Source of the DNA: Bacteroides fluxus YIT 12057
GTDB taxonomy: Bacteria; Bacteroidota; Bacteroidia; Bacteroidales; Bacteroidaceae
DNA: 40,615 nt
Assembly (NCBI RefSeq): GCF_000195635.1
Contig: NZ_GL882615.1
Location: 1-40,615 of the forward strand
Direction of reading: 5' to 3'
In this document: positions 32,275 to 40,615 of the stretch, piece after piece
Layout: each line of letters starts with the position of its first letter
How positions within the stretch are numbered: position 1 is the first letter of the stretch
Translations under genes and position numbers: made by a program
The notes under the pieces: generated by a model
Database searches by the model: none
What the model was told of the DNA's origin: nothing
What the model saw: only the letters and a program-made list of their open reading frames with translations

Positions 32275-33936
32275 ATGTTGCGTTCACTCTACATACAGAA
32301 TTATGCACTTATTGAGAAACTTGATATCAATTTTGACAGCGGTTTCTCGGTAATAACGGGCGAGACAGGAGCCGGTAAGTCCATTATTTTGGGCGCTATC
32401 GGCTTGTTGTTGGGACAGCGTGCCGATGTGAAGTCTATCCGGACAGGAGCGTCGAAATGCGTTATTGAGGCTCGTTTTGATATATCAGCCTATGGTATGC
32501 AGCCTTTTTTTGAGGAAAATGAGTTGGAATATGAAGAGGAGTGTATCCTTCGCCGCGAGGTGTACGCCTCGGGCAAAAGCCGGGCGTTTATCAATGATAC
32601 GCCTGCCTCTCTGGCACAGATGAAGGAATTGGGGGAGTTGTTGATTGACGTACACTCCCAGCATCAGAACCTGTTATTGAACAAGGAAGGTTTCCAGCTG
32701 AATGTGTTGGATATCCTGTCGCATAATGAAGAGGTTTTGGCTGCCTATCAGTCTGTGCATAAGGAATGGAAACAGGCATTGTACGATCTGGAAAAAATCA
32801 TAGCAAGGGCAGAACAGGATAAGGCGGACGAAGATTACATCCGCTTTCAGTTGGAACAACTGGAGGAAGCCCGTTTGTCTGAGGGTGAGCAGGAAGAGTT
32901 GGAACAGGAGGCGGACACTTTGAGCCATGCGGAGGAAATCAAGGCAGGGCTGTACCGTGCCGGACAAATCCTGTACTCGGATGAAGGCGGTCTGCTTTCC
33001 GGACTTAAAGACTGCCTGAATACCATGATCGGGTTGCAGAATGTTTTTCCGGTAGCCGGTGAACTGGCCGAGCGCTTGGAGAGCACTTATATCGAATTGA
33101 AAGATATTTCGCAGGAAATCTCCGGTAAGGAAGAAGAAGTGGAGTTCAATCCGGCACGCCTGGAAGAAGTGAACGAACGTCTGAACCTGATTTATACACT
33201 TCAGCAGAAACACCGTGTCTCTACCATCGGAGAACTGTTGGCTTTGGAAAACGAGTATGCCATGAAGCTTTCGGCTATTACTTCGTCGGAAGAAGATATT
33301 GAAAAGTTGAAGGCGTCTTGTGATGTCCTATATAATAAGGTGAAGAAGCAAGCGGCTGTATTGACGAAAGCCCGTACCGCTGCTGCGCGTGAGGTAGAGA
33401 AGCAGATGGCTTCCCGCTTGGTGCCGTTAGGTATGCCCAATGTACGTTTTCAGGTGGAGATGGGAACTCGTAAAGAGCCGGGCATGCATGGTATCGATAC
33501 GGTCAATTTCTTGTTTTCCGCGAATAAGAACGGCACTCTGCAGAATATATCCTCAGTGGCCTCCGGCGGTGAGATAGCCCGTGTCATGCTGTCCGTCAAG
33601 GCAATGATAGCAGGGGCTGTGAAACTTCCCACCATTGTATTCGATGAAATAGACACCGGTGTGTCCGGTGAAATAGCCGACCGTATGGCGGATATAATGC
33701 AGGAGATGGGCGAGAGTAACCGTCAGGTGATCAGTATCACCCATTTGCCTCAGATAGCGGCCCGCGGACGTGCCCATTACAAGGTGTATAAGCAGGACAA
33801 CGAGAAAGAGACCAATAGCCATATCCGCCGTTTGACGGATAATGAAAGGGTAGAGGAAATAGCCCACATGTTGAGTGGTGCCACCCTCACCGAAGCCGCT
33901 CTGAATAATGCCAGAGCATTATTGGGAGGAACTTGA
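32275..33936 (+). CDS. recN: DNA repair ATPase RecN
   Basis: This 553-residue SMC-like protein takes part in double-strand break repair. Walker A is GETGAGKS (about 29-36). A long coiled-coil arm follows (about 150-360), then the ABC signature SSVASGGEIARVMLSVKAMI, Walker B IVFDEIDTGVSGEIA and the H-loop ISITHLPQIAARG. Length is normal. The 71-bp linker before it carries an AATCGTAAAT motif. Confidence 0.96.
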   Translation: MLRSLYIQNYALIEKLDINFDSGFSVITGETGAGKSIILGAIGLLLGQRADVKSIRTGASKCVIEARFDISAYGMQPFFEENELEYEEECILRREVYASGKSRAFINDTPASLAQMKELGELLIDVHSQHQNLLLNKEGFQLNVLDILSHNEEVLAAYQSVHKEWKQALYDLEKIIARAEQDKADEDYIRFQLEQLEEARLSEGEQEELEQEADTLSHAEEIKAGLYRAGQILYSDEGGLLSGLKDCLNTMIGLQNVFPVAGELAERLESTYIELKDISQEISGKEEEVEFNPARLEEVNERLNLIYTLQQKHRVSTIGELLALENEYAMKLSAITSSEEDIEKLKASCDVLYNKVKKQAAVLTKARTAAAREVEKQMASRLVPLGMPNVRFQVEMGTRKEPGMHGIDTVNFLFSANKNGTLQNISSVASGGEIARVMLSVKAMIAGAVKLPTIVFDEIDTGVSGEIADRMADIMQEMGESNRQVISITHLPQIAARGRAHYKVYKQDNEKETNSHIRRLTDNERVEEIAHMLSGATLTEAALNNARALLGGT

Positions 33937-34019
33937 CGGGTTATAAGTAATTAATTATAAGCGATGAGTAGCAGAAACCTCAGTCGCAAATCGTAAATTG
34001 TTAAATCGTAAATAGACTC

Positions 34020-34769
34020 ATGGTTGATAAAAGTGAAATGATTTTCGGTGTTCGTGCCGTAATAGAAGCCATTCAGGCAGGAAAAGAGATAGACAAGATA
34101 TTGGTAAAGAAAGATATTCAGAGTGACTTGTCCAAAGAGTTGTTTGCTGTCTTGAAGGGAACGTTGATACCTGTACAACGTGTTCCGGTAGAACGTATCA
34201 ACCGCATCACGCGTAAAAACCACCAAGGGGTGATTGCCTTTACCTCTTCAGTCACTTATCAGAAAACGGAGGACTTGGTACCTTTCCTTTTTGAGCAGGG
34301 CAAGAATCCGTTGTTTGTGATGCTCGACGGAATAACCGATGTACGTAACTTCGGCGCTATTGCCCGCACCTGTGAATGTGCCGCCGTGGATGCGGTGATA
34401 ATTCCTGCCAAGAACAGCGTTTCCGTAAATGCCGATGCGATGAAGACTTCGGCAGGTGCCTTGCATACCTTGCCTGTCTGCAGGGAACAAAGTCTGAAAG
34501 GGACCTTGCAGTTCCTCAAGGACAGCGGTTTCCATATTGTAGCCGCTACGGAAAAAGGGGATTATGACTATACCAAGGCGGATTATACCGGACCGATGTG
34601 TATTATCATGGGAGCTGAGGACAAAGGGGTATCTTATGACAACCTGGCTTTGTGTGACGAGTGGGTAAAGATTCCTATGTTGGGAACCATCGAGTCTCTG
34701 AACGTGTCCGTTGCTGCCGGTATCTTGATATATGAAGCTGTGAAACAAAGAAATAATGCAAATCAGTAG
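34020..34769 (+). CDS. rlmB: 23S rRNA 2'-O-methyltransferase of the SpoU/TrmH family (RlmB-type)
   Basis: The 249-residue protein begins with an L30e-like substrate-binding domain (GVRAVIEAIQAGKEIDKILV) and continues with the SPOUT knot: LDGITDVRNFGAIARTCECA (motif 1), IIMGAEDKGVS (motif 2) and IPMLGTIESLNVSVAAGILI (motif 3). It binds S-adenosylmethionine at the knot and methylates a guanosine ribose in 23S rRNA; the exact site is by analogy with RlmB. An 11-bp inverted repeat (34766-34776 and 34790-34800) overlaps the stop. Confidence 0.9.
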   Translation: MVDKSEMIFGVRAVIEAIQAGKEIDKILVKKDIQSDLSKELFAVLKGTLIPVQRVPVERINRITRKNHQGVIAFTSSVTYQKTEDLVPFLFEQGKNPLFVMLDGITDVRNFGAIARTCECAAVDAVIIPAKNSVSVNADAMKTSAGALHTLPVCREQSLKGTLQFLKDSGFHIVAATEKGDYDYTKADYTGPMCIIMGAEDKGVSYDNLALCDEWVKIPMLGTIESLNVSVAAGILIYEAVKQRNNANQ

Positions 34770-34866
34770 TTAAGTAGAATAGACTATTGTACTTAACTAC
34801 TTGACTACTAATGATAGAAACGAATGATAACTACTTTAACTACTGCCGCGCATAAATAATGAAGAT

Positions 34867-36567
34867 ATGAAGAAGATACTTTTGACGCTCACCCTCTGTT
34901 TGTTGGCTCAGTGGGGTGTAGCTCAGGCACCCAAATGGGTGGAAAAAGCCAAGCGTGCCGTGTTCTCGGTGGTAACGTACGACCGGGAAGATAAGATACT
35001 GAATACCGGAAACGGCTTCTTTGTGACGGAAGACGGAATTGCCTTGTCGGACTACAGCCTGTTTAAGGGTGCGCAGCGTGCTGTGGTAATAAATTCCGAG
35101 GGAGTGCAGATGCCGGTGGAAGCAGTGATGGGAGCTGACGACATGTACGATGTGGTCAAGTTCCGTGTAGGTATTTCCGGTAAGAAAGTTCCTGCGCTGA
35201 CTTTGGCTACTGCTTCTCCCTCAGTAAATACCGAGGTCTGTTTATTGCCATATTCAACTCAGAAGGATCGTTCCTATACGGCCGGAAAGGTAAAAGAGGC
35301 AGCCAAGATCGCCGAGAAGTATTTCTATTATACCCTTGACATGCACTTGAAGGATAAGATGGTCAGTTGTCCGGTAATGACTGCCGACGGGCAAGTGTTC
35401 GGACTGGCCCAGAAATCATCCGGACAAGATACGGCTACTGTCTGTTATGCCATTGACGCCAACTTTGCGATGGCACAAAATGTCAGCGCTTTGTCATACG
35501 GAGATATGGCATTGAAGGGTATCGGCATCAAGAAAGCTTTGCCGGATACGGAAGAACAGGCGTTGGTCTTCCTTTATATGGCTTCTTCCCAATTGGCTCC
35601 GGAGAAATATATGGAAGTGCTGAATGACTTTATATCCCTGTATCCCAACAGTGCCGACGGCTATCTGCGCCGTGCCTCCCAACAGCTGTACCTGTCGGTG
35701 GATGAAGCGTCTATGGATAAGGTGGCAGCGGATATGGACAAGGCTCTGGAGGTGGCTCAAAAGAAAGATGATGCTTACTTCAACCGTGCCAAGATGATTT
35801 ATAACTATCAATTGGGGAAACCGGAAAAGGTTTATAAGGACTGGACGTTGGACAAGGCTTTGGAAGAGATAAGAAAGGCGATTGCCATTGAGGAACTTCC
35901 CGTCTATGTTCAGCAGGAGGGGGATATCTTGTTTGCCAAGCAAGACTATCCGGCAGCCTATGCAAGCTATGATAAGGTGAATAAATCCAATCTCGCGTCT
36001 GCCGCTACTTTCTTCAGTGCAGCCAAAACCAAGGAAATGATGCAGGCGCCTGCTGAGGAAGTGCTGGCTCTGATGGACAGTTGTATGGTCCGTTTCACGG
36101 AACCCTATACGGAAGCGGCGGCTCCTTATTTGCTGGAACGTGCGCAAGCCCGCATGAATGCCGGACAGGCGCGTAGTGCCATGCTGGATTACGATGCTTA
36201 CTTTAAGGCTGTGAACGGTAATGTCAACGATTTGTTCTATTATTATCGTGAACAGGCTGCTCTGAAAGCGAAGCAATACCAGCGTGCATTGGACGATTTG
36301 GCAAAAGCCATTGAGTTGAATCCGAAAGACTTGACCTACCGTGCAGAGTTGGCTGTGGTCAATATTCGTGTAGGGCGTAACGAAGATGCGCTGAATGTTT
36401 TGAAGGCTGCCTTGGAGGTAGATCCGAAGTATGCCGAAGCTTACCGCTTGATGGGCATTGCGCAGATTCAGATGAAGCAGAAAAGTGAAGCTTGCGCAAG
36501 CTTTGCCAAGGCGAAGGAATTGGGAGATACAAATGTGGACGCATTGATTGAGAAGCATTGTAAATAA
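34867..36567 (+). CDS. Secreted trypsin-fold protein with TPR repeats, catalytic residues apparently lost
   Basis: The 566-residue protein has a signal peptide (about 1-20, ending AQA). Residues 24-200 resemble a trypsin/HtrA protease: AVFSVVTYDRED, GNGFFVTEDGIALSDYSLF, then YDVVKFRV and MTADGQVFGLAQ. Where HtrA proteins have the catalytic His (TNxHV) this one has SDYSL, and the GNSGGP serine loop reads DKMVSCPVM, so proteolysis is doubtful. The rest (about 220-566) is rich in TPR-like helices (e.g. QRALDDLAKAIELNPKDLTY, NALKAALEVDPKYAEAYRLM-like units). It probably acts as a periplasmic scaffold or binding protein. Confidence 0.75.
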   Translation: MKKILLTLTLCLLAQWGVAQAPKWVEKAKRAVFSVVTYDREDKILNTGNGFFVTEDGIALSDYSLFKGAQRAVVINSEGVQMPVEAVMGADDMYDVVKFRVGISGKKVPALTLATASPSVNTEVCLLPYSTQKDRSYTAGKVKEAAKIAEKYFYYTLDMHLKDKMVSCPVMTADGQVFGLAQKSSGQDTATVCYAIDANFAMAQNVSALSYGDMALKGIGIKKALPDTEEQALVFLYMASSQLAPEKYMEVLNDFISLYPNSADGYLRRASQQLYLSVDEASMDKVAADMDKALEVAQKKDDAYFNRAKMIYNYQLGKPEKVYKDWTLDKALEEIRKAIAIEELPVYVQQEGDILFAKQDYPAAYASYDKVNKSNLASAATFFSAAKTKEMMQAPAEEVLALMDSCMVRFTEPYTEAAAPYLLERAQARMNAGQARSAMLDYDAYFKAVNGNVNDLFYYYREQAALKAKQYQRALDDLAKAIELNPKDLTYRAELAVVNIRVGRNEDALNVLKAALEVDPKYAEAYRLMGIAQIQMKQKSEACASFAKAKELGDTNVDALIEKHCK

Positions 36568-36576
36568 GGAATAAAA

Positions 36577-36632
36577 AATAAAGGCTCTGTTTTCTCAAGC
36601 AGGGCCTTTATTGGGGAAACTCCCCCTTTTTT
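36577..36632 (+). terminator. Terminator hairpins after the TPR protein gene
   Basis: A 13-bp stem (36577-36589 with 36600-36612, one G-U) is followed by a second small hairpin (gggg-aaact-cccc) and six T's. The second hairpin gives the T run typical of an intrinsic terminator. The rest of the gap to 36794 is A/T-rich; I see no full consensus promoter for ridA. Confidence 0.75.
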
Positions 36633-36794
36633 CCACATAAAGTTAAGTCTAGGTATAAACAGGTTATGAGTGAATTTCTTTTGTGTATTTGTTTAATAAA
36701 TGCACGGTATTTTGAAATACTGCATCCGCTTTGGAACTTTTTTATACCGGATCACATAATAAACTGATTATTAATTTAATAAATTTAGAAAACA

Positions 36795-37169
36795 ATGAAA
36801 AATGTAATTTGCAGCCAGAAGGCACCGGGTGCTATCGGTCCTTATAGCCAGGCTATCGAAGCCAATGGAATGGTGTTTGTTTCAGGTCAGCTTCCTATTG
36901 ATGCAGCTACCGGTGTGATGGCGGAAGGTACCGAAGCACAAGCCCGCCAATCTTTGGAGAATGTGAAGCACATTCTCGAAGAAGCAGGGTTGAGCATGGC
37001 AAACATTGTGAAAACCACCGTATTCTTGGAAGACATGTCACTGTTTGCTGATATGAACAAGGTATATGCCACTTATTTTGACGGTGCTTTCCCCGCACGT
37101 TCGGCTGTTGCCGTGAAAGCGTTGCCCAAAGATGCCTTAGTGGAGATTGAGTGCATCGCGGTTCGCTAA
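36795..37169 (+). CDS. ridA: RidA-family enamine/imine deaminase
   Basis: This 124-residue protein matches RidA throughout: APGAIGPYSQAIEANGMVFV, SGQLPIDAATG, ENVKHILEEAGLSMANIVKT, VFLEDMSLFADMN, FPARSAVAV and the final VEIECIAVR with the catalytic Arg (PARS). It removes reactive 2-aminoacrylate made by PLP enzymes. Its last 33 bases overlap the end of folC on the opposite strand. Confidence 0.95.
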   Translation: MKNVICSQKAPGAIGPYSQAIEANGMVFVSGQLPIDAATGVMAEGTEAQARQSLENVKHILEEAGLSMANIVKTTVFLEDMSLFADMNKVYATYFDGAFPARSAVAVKALPKDALVEIECIAVR

Positions 37170-38390
37170 TAAATCAGCCACAATAAAACTGCTGCCTCCT
37201 ACGAAGATGAAATCTTCCGGGAGGCTTTTTTGTTGCGCAGCCCGTACGGCGGCAGGGACATCCGGGTAGCAGGAACCTTGAAGTCCGGCACCGGAAGCAA
37301 GTTCTTTCAGTTCGGTTTCCGGTAATGCCCGTTTCACGCTGGCCTTGGTGAAATAGTAAGTGGCTTCTTTGGGAAGCAGGGCCAATACGCCCCGGATATC
37401 CTTGTCATTCACCATGCCCATTACGATATGCAAGTGTTGGTATGGCTGTTGCCTGAGTTGCTCCACGATGTAGGAGATGCCTCCCACATTGTGCCCGGTG
37501 TCACAAATCAGGGTAGGGGCATCCTGCAATTTCTGCCAGCGCCCCATCAGTCCGGTCAGTTCGGTGACATGGGCAAAGCCACTGCGTACGGAAGACTCAT
37601 CCAGGTGGAAACCGGCTTCTTTCAAAAGCGGGAGAGCGGTGAGTACGGTCCGGGTATTCTTTGCCTGGTAGAGCCCTTTCAACTCGCATTCCAATCCAGG
37701 ATAGTCTTCACGGTCATTCTCTTCTGCGAAATAGATGGGAGCTCCTGCCTCATGCGCCTTTTGCAGAAACACGGGTCTGGTTTCAGGGGTAGTCTCTCCA
37801 ATGACCACAGGAATTCTCTTTTTGATGATACCGGCTTTTTCCCCTGCGATTTTCGCCAGTGTATCTCCCAGGAACTGGGTATGGTCGAAACTTATGTTTG
37901 TAATGAGGCATACGTCCGGCAGGATGATGTTCGTGCAGTCCAGCCGTCCTCCGAGCCCTACTTCGATGACGGCTACATCCACTGTCTCGTCGGCAAAGTA
38001 GCGAAAGGCCATGGCGGTGGTCAATTCAAAGAAGGAAGGATGCAGAGGCTCGAAGAAGCCACGCTCTTTTTCCACAAAACGGATGACATATTCTTCCGGT
38101 ATGGACACCCCGTTGACGCGGATACGTTCACGGAAATCCACTAAATGCGGAGAAGTATATAGCCCGACCCGATAGCCCGCTTCCTGCAATATGGCGGCAA
38201 GGGTATGGGAACAGGAGCCTTTCCCGTTTGTTCCTGCCACATGTATGCTGCGGAAGGAACGATGCGGATGCCCGAAATGCGCGTCTAAAGCCAGTGTGTT
38301 CTCCAGTCCCTCTTTGTATGCCGAGCCACCCACTTGCTGGAACATGGGTACACTGTTATATAAGTATGTTAAAGTGTTCTGATAGTCCAT
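37137..38390 (-). CDS. folC: Bifunctional folylpolyglutamate synthase / dihydrofolate synthase
   Basis: The 417-residue Mur-ligase-type enzyme adds glutamate to folates. The P-loop is GTNGKGS (53-59). Other marks are GLYTSPHLVDFRERIRVNG, EVGLGGRLDCTNII, ITNISFDHTQFLGDTLAKIA, EKAGIIK and CDTGHNVGG. It has a full consensus promoter 66 bp upstream. The 3' end runs 33 bp into ridA in the antisense direction, with both products keeping family-like ends. Confidence 0.95.
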   Translation of the reverse strand: MDYQNTLTYLYNSVPMFQQVGGSAYKEGLENTLALDAHFGHPHRSFRSIHVAGTNGKGSCSHTLAAILQEAGYRVGLYTSPHLVDFRERIRVNGVSIPEEYVIRFVEKERGFFEPLHPSFFELTTAMAFRYFADETVDVAVIEVGLGGRLDCTNIILPDVCLITNISFDHTQFLGDTLAKIAGEKAGIIKKRIPVVIGETTPETRPVFLQKAHEAGAPIYFAEENDREDYPGLECELKGLYQAKNTRTVLTALPLLKEAGFHLDESSVRSGFAHVTELTGLMGRWQKLQDAPTLICDTGHNVGGISYIVEQLRQQPYQHLHIVMGMVNDKDIRGVLALLPKEATYYFTKASVKRALPETELKELASGAGLQGSCYPDVPAAVRAAQQKSLPEDFIFVGGSSFIVADLLANRDALNLH

Positions 38391-38455
38391 CTTTTATAAT
38401 ATTTAACAAGGATGCGATCCTTTTACCACGATTATTTGTTTATCTTTAGAGACAA

Positions 38456-38486
38456 CAAAGATAGCGTAAACCGAAATCAATACAAA
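38456..38486 (-). promoter_or_regulatory. Promoter of folC
   Basis: On the minus strand TTTG (38483-38486), a 19-bp spacer and TATCTTTG (38456-38463) match the full Bacteroidetes consensus. It lies inside the open frame upstream of the PhoH ATG on the other strand, which supports that stretch being a leader rather than coding. Confidence 0.8.
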
Positions 38487-38561
38487 AGAAGCTTGCTTGT
38501 TTTTATTAATGAGGCGCAGCCTATCTTATCTGAAGATATAAACTATTTAAATCTATCGAGT

Positions 38562-39887
38562 ATGGGAGCTAAGAAAAACTTTGTGATTGATACGAATGTA
38601 ATCCTTCACGATTATAATTGTTTGAAGAATTTCCAAGAGAATGACATCTATCTTCCCATTGTAGTCCTTGAGGAACTGGACAAGTTCAAGAAAGGCAACG
38701 AACAGATTAATTTTAATGCGCGTGAGTTTGTCCGCGAATTGGACTTGATTACCGATGACAATCTTTTCACTAAGGGCGCTCCCTTGGGCGAAGGCCTGGG
38801 ACGCCTGTTTGTGGTAGCCGGTAAGATAGATTCTCCCCGGGTACAGGATTCTTTTCCCGAGCGTATTCCCGACCATCAGATATTGGCTGTAGCGGATTGG
38901 CTTGCGGAAAAGAAACCGAAGATGAAGTCCATCCTTGTCACGAAAGATGTGAATTTGCGCATGAAGGCGCGCTCCATCGGTCTGCTATGCGAAGACTACA
39001 TCAACGATAAGGTAGTGAATGTAGATATATTCGAAAAGTCGAGTGAAGTGTTCGAAGGGGTTGATCCTTCCTTGATAGACCGCATTTATTCTTCAAAGGA
39101 AGGTTTGGACATCCATGAGTTTGATTTCAAGGATATTGTTCGTCCCAATGAGTGTTTTGTCTTGAAAAGTGACCGCAACAGTGTGCTTGCCCGCTATAAT
39201 CCTTTCACCCATTCTGTTTGCCGGGTGAACAAGACCAAGAACTATGGTATCGAGCCGCGCAACGCCGAACAGAGTTTTGCTTTCGAGGTGTTGAATGACC
39301 CCAATATCAAGCTGGTGGCTTTGACGGGTAAGGCGGGAACCGGAAAAACGTTGCTTGCCTTGGCAGCCGCTCTTGGCAAATTGGCCGACTATAAACAAAT
39401 TCTTCTGGCACGCCCCATCGTGGCTTTATCCAATAAGGACTTGGGGTTCCTGCCCGGTGATGCCAATGAAAAGGTGGCTCCCTACATGCAGCCTTTGTTC
39501 GATAATCTGAATGTAATCAAGCACCAGTTCGCCTCCAATTCCAGTGAGATAAAACGCCTTGAGGATATGCAGAAAAGTGAACAACTGGTGATTGAGGCGT
39601 TGGCGTTTATCCGCGGGCGTAGCCTGAGTGAGACCTATTGTATCATTGATGAAGCCCAGAACCTGACTCCACATGAAATAAAGACTATCATTACCCGCGC
39701 AGGTGAGGGTACGAAGATGGTGTTTACCGGTGATATCCAACAAATTGACCAACCCTATCTGGATAGCCAGTCCAACGGGCTTGTCTATATGATAGACCGC
39801 ATGAGAGACCAGAGCCTGTTTGCCCATGTTAATTTGGTGAAAGGTGAACGTAGCCAGTTGAGCGAACTGGCGAGTAACCTGATGTAG
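38562..39887 (+). CDS. PIN-PhoH family ATPase/ribonuclease
   Basis: The 441-residue protein joins an N-terminal PIN nuclease domain (1-150; VIDTNVILHDY with Asp10, DHQILAVADWL, LVTKDVNLRMKA) to a C-terminal PhoH ATPase domain (from about 240; TGKAGTGKTLLALAAALG, GFLPGDANEKVAPYMQPL, IDEAQNLTPHEIKTIITRAG, FTGDIQQID). PIN-PhoH (YlaK-type) proteins are thought to unwind and cleave RNA. The frame is open upstream to 38412, but those 50 residues lack family likeness and overlap the folC promoter; ATG 38562 fits the domain start. Confidence 0.9.
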   Translation: MGAKKNFVIDTNVILHDYNCLKNFQENDIYLPIVVLEELDKFKKGNEQINFNAREFVRELDLITDDNLFTKGAPLGEGLGRLFVVAGKIDSPRVQDSFPERIPDHQILAVADWLAEKKPKMKSILVTKDVNLRMKARSIGLLCEDYINDKVVNVDIFEKSSEVFEGVDPSLIDRIYSSKEGLDIHEFDFKDIVRPNECFVLKSDRNSVLARYNPFTHSVCRVNKTKNYGIEPRNAEQSFAFEVLNDPNIKLVALTGKAGTGKTLLALAAALGKLADYKQILLARPIVALSNKDLGFLPGDANEKVAPYMQPLFDNLNVIKHQFASNSSEIKRLEDMQKSEQLVIEALAFIRGRSLSETYCIIDEAQNLTPHEIKTIITRAGEGTKMVFTGDIQQIDQPYLDSQSNGLVYMIDRMRDQSLFAHVNLVKGERSQLSELASNLM

Positions 39888-39918
39888 GTTGAGTGAGAAT
39901 TTGTAGCTTGTAAGCTTT

Positions 39919-39959
39919 CTGTCCCGTCTCTTCTCAAGTTCTGGGAAAAGACGGGACAG
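39919..39959 (+). terminator. Terminator of the PhoH gene
   Basis: A perfect 11-bp stem (ctgtcccgtct 39919-39929 with 39949-39959; the inner bases can pair further) is followed by TTT. It lies 32 bp after the stop codon. Confidence 0.7.
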
Positions 39960-40008
39960 TTTCATTGCGGACGATAATTTTTTATTATAACATTTTTTTA
40001 TCTATTTG

Positions 40009-40040
40009 TTGCTCCCTTTTGCCAAAATAGTGTATCTTTG
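40009..40040 (+). promoter_or_regulatory. Promoter of the polysaccharide-biosynthesis gene
   Basis: TATCTTTG at 40033-40040 is a full -7 match, with TTG at 40009-40011 lying 21 bp upstream. The ATG is 31 bp after the -7 box. Confidence 0.6.
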
Positions 40041-40070
40041 CCTCGCCTAAAAACAAAACTGTCAAGCGAA

Positions 40071-40615
40071 ATGAAGCGAAATTTTTTTCATCGGTATCTT
40101 TCTGCAAAGGTGTTGCCGATATGGACTATTCTGTTGATTGATGTATTTATCATCGTCATATCCAGTCTTCTGGCTTATGCACTCCGATATGATTTCAGAA
40201 GCATTTTCCTGGAATCATCCACTATTGATAAAACGATTTTATGGACGGTTGTTGTCAACCTTGTCTTTTTCCGGGTTTTCCGTACCTACTCCAATGTACT
40301 GCGTTTTTCCTCTTTTGTGGATATCATGCGCATTTTTGTTTCATTGACGGTGTCGTATGCACTGCTGATGATTGCCAGTGTCTTGGCTGAGAGTTATATG
40401 AATGTCAATCAGGCTCCGGTCAGCGTGCTGTTCATGTCCTATATTATCAGCTTTGCCATGATGGCCTGTTCCCGTGTGGTTGTCAAGACGTTCTTTGAGG
40501 CCATGAACTTTGACGGTACCCACAGCGCCAACGTTTTCATCTACGGTGCCAAGGAAGCGGGCGTGAACATCGCCAAAGCCTTGCGTGTGAACCTGCGTAA
40601 CCACTACCGCCTGCG
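40071..40615 (+). CDS. Polysaccharide-biosynthesis membrane protein / nucleotide-sugar epimerase-dehydratase (5' part)
   Basis: The frame opens at ATG 40071 and runs off the window, giving 181 residues. It shows four likely membrane helices (about 15-38, 62-73, 88-104 and 118-134), then a cytosolic part beginning a Rossmann unit (SANVFIYGAKEAGVNIAKAL). This is the build of the CapD/WbpM/FlaA1-like family that makes 4,6-dehydro sugars for capsule or O-antigen. Early features fit (LIDVFIIVISSLLAYALRYD; RTYSNVLRFSSFVD). The catalytic domain lies beyond the window, so the exact sugar is unknown. Confidence 0.88.
   Translation, partial: MKRNFFHRYLSAKVLPIWTILLIDVFIIVISSLLAYALRYDFRSIFLESSTIDKTILWTVVVNLVFFRVFRTYSNVLRFSSFVDIMRIFVSLTVSYALLMIASVLAESYMNVNQAPVSVLFMSYIISFAMMACSRVVVKTFFEAMNFDGTHSANVFIYGAKEAGVNIAKALRVNLRNHYRL

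Noticed and set aside
35494..36558. 354-codon minus-strand frame over the TPR protein gene
   Set aside because: It is antisense to a gene with a signal peptide and recognisable repeats, and it lacks family features.
38412..38561. 50-residue N-terminal extension of the PIN-PhoH protein
   Set aside because: It has no family likeness and contains the full consensus promoter of folC on the opposite strand. ATG 38562 begins the PIN domain exactly.
1..40615. CRISPR arrays, riboswitches and insertion sequences
   Set aside because: I saw no regularly spaced direct repeats, no recognisable riboswitch core before lysC, the his genes or coaBC, and no transposase with terminal repeats.

Overview
The window looks like chromosome from a Bacteroidales gut commensal, most likely Bacteroides or Phocaeicola. 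The reasons are a SusC/SusD outer-membrane pair, repeated matches to the Bacteroidetes -7 promoter consensus (TAnnTTTG, in several places with TTTG 19 bp upstream), little Shine-Dalgarno signal, and a typical Bacteroides set of housekeeping genes.

Region 1 (1-5750) is a SusC/SusD pair behind an apparent DNA inversion switch. A perfect 34-bp inverted repeat (1-34 and 371-404) brackets about 336 bp that carry the promoter. In this assembly the best promoter points away from susC, so the pair looks locked OFF. A strong terminator closes the unit at 5719-5750.

Region 2 (about 5770-13740) is a decayed Mu-like prophage. A leftward block holds a gp36-like remnant, a DUF935 portal, a MuF head protein with a C-terminal toxin-like nuclease domain, a virion morphogenesis protein, a tail-terminator-like protein, an HU-like remnant and DUF4248. 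It abuts, head to head, a rightward block with a head-protein fragment, a two-TM protein, a broken tail tube gene, a tail assembly chaperone pair with a textbook -1 slippery site, and a truncated tape measure. No transposase, terminase, major capsid or sheath gene is visible. Several genes keep their start and end but have lost the middle, and several carry single-base frameshifts.

Region 3 (13764-20779) starts with tRNA-Asp(GTC) on the minus strand. A purU gene reduced by an in-frame internal deletion follows, then hisH-hisA-hisF-hisIE, an FtsE-type ATPase, and the lysine/DAP pair lysC-lysA.

Region 4 (20944-40615) is mostly core functions: ferritin; divergent kbl/tdh for threonine-to-glycine breakdown; a lipoprotein, murB, a metallo-beta-lactamase-fold hydrolase and an anchored protein of unknown function; a DUF3127 OB-fold protein; dnaN, a DnaQ-like exonuclease, coaBC and recN (DNA maintenance plus CoA synthesis); rlmB; a protease-like/TPR protein whose catalytic residues look lost; ridA and folC, convergent with overlapping ends; a PIN-PhoH ATPase; and the 5' end of a polysaccharide-biosynthesis membrane protein that runs off the window.

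The most interesting items are the promoter inversion switch, the MuF-toxin fusion, the preserved frameshift sites in the phage genes, and the pattern of internally deleted genes (HU-like, tail tube, tape measure, purU) confined to 6.1-14.5 kb.
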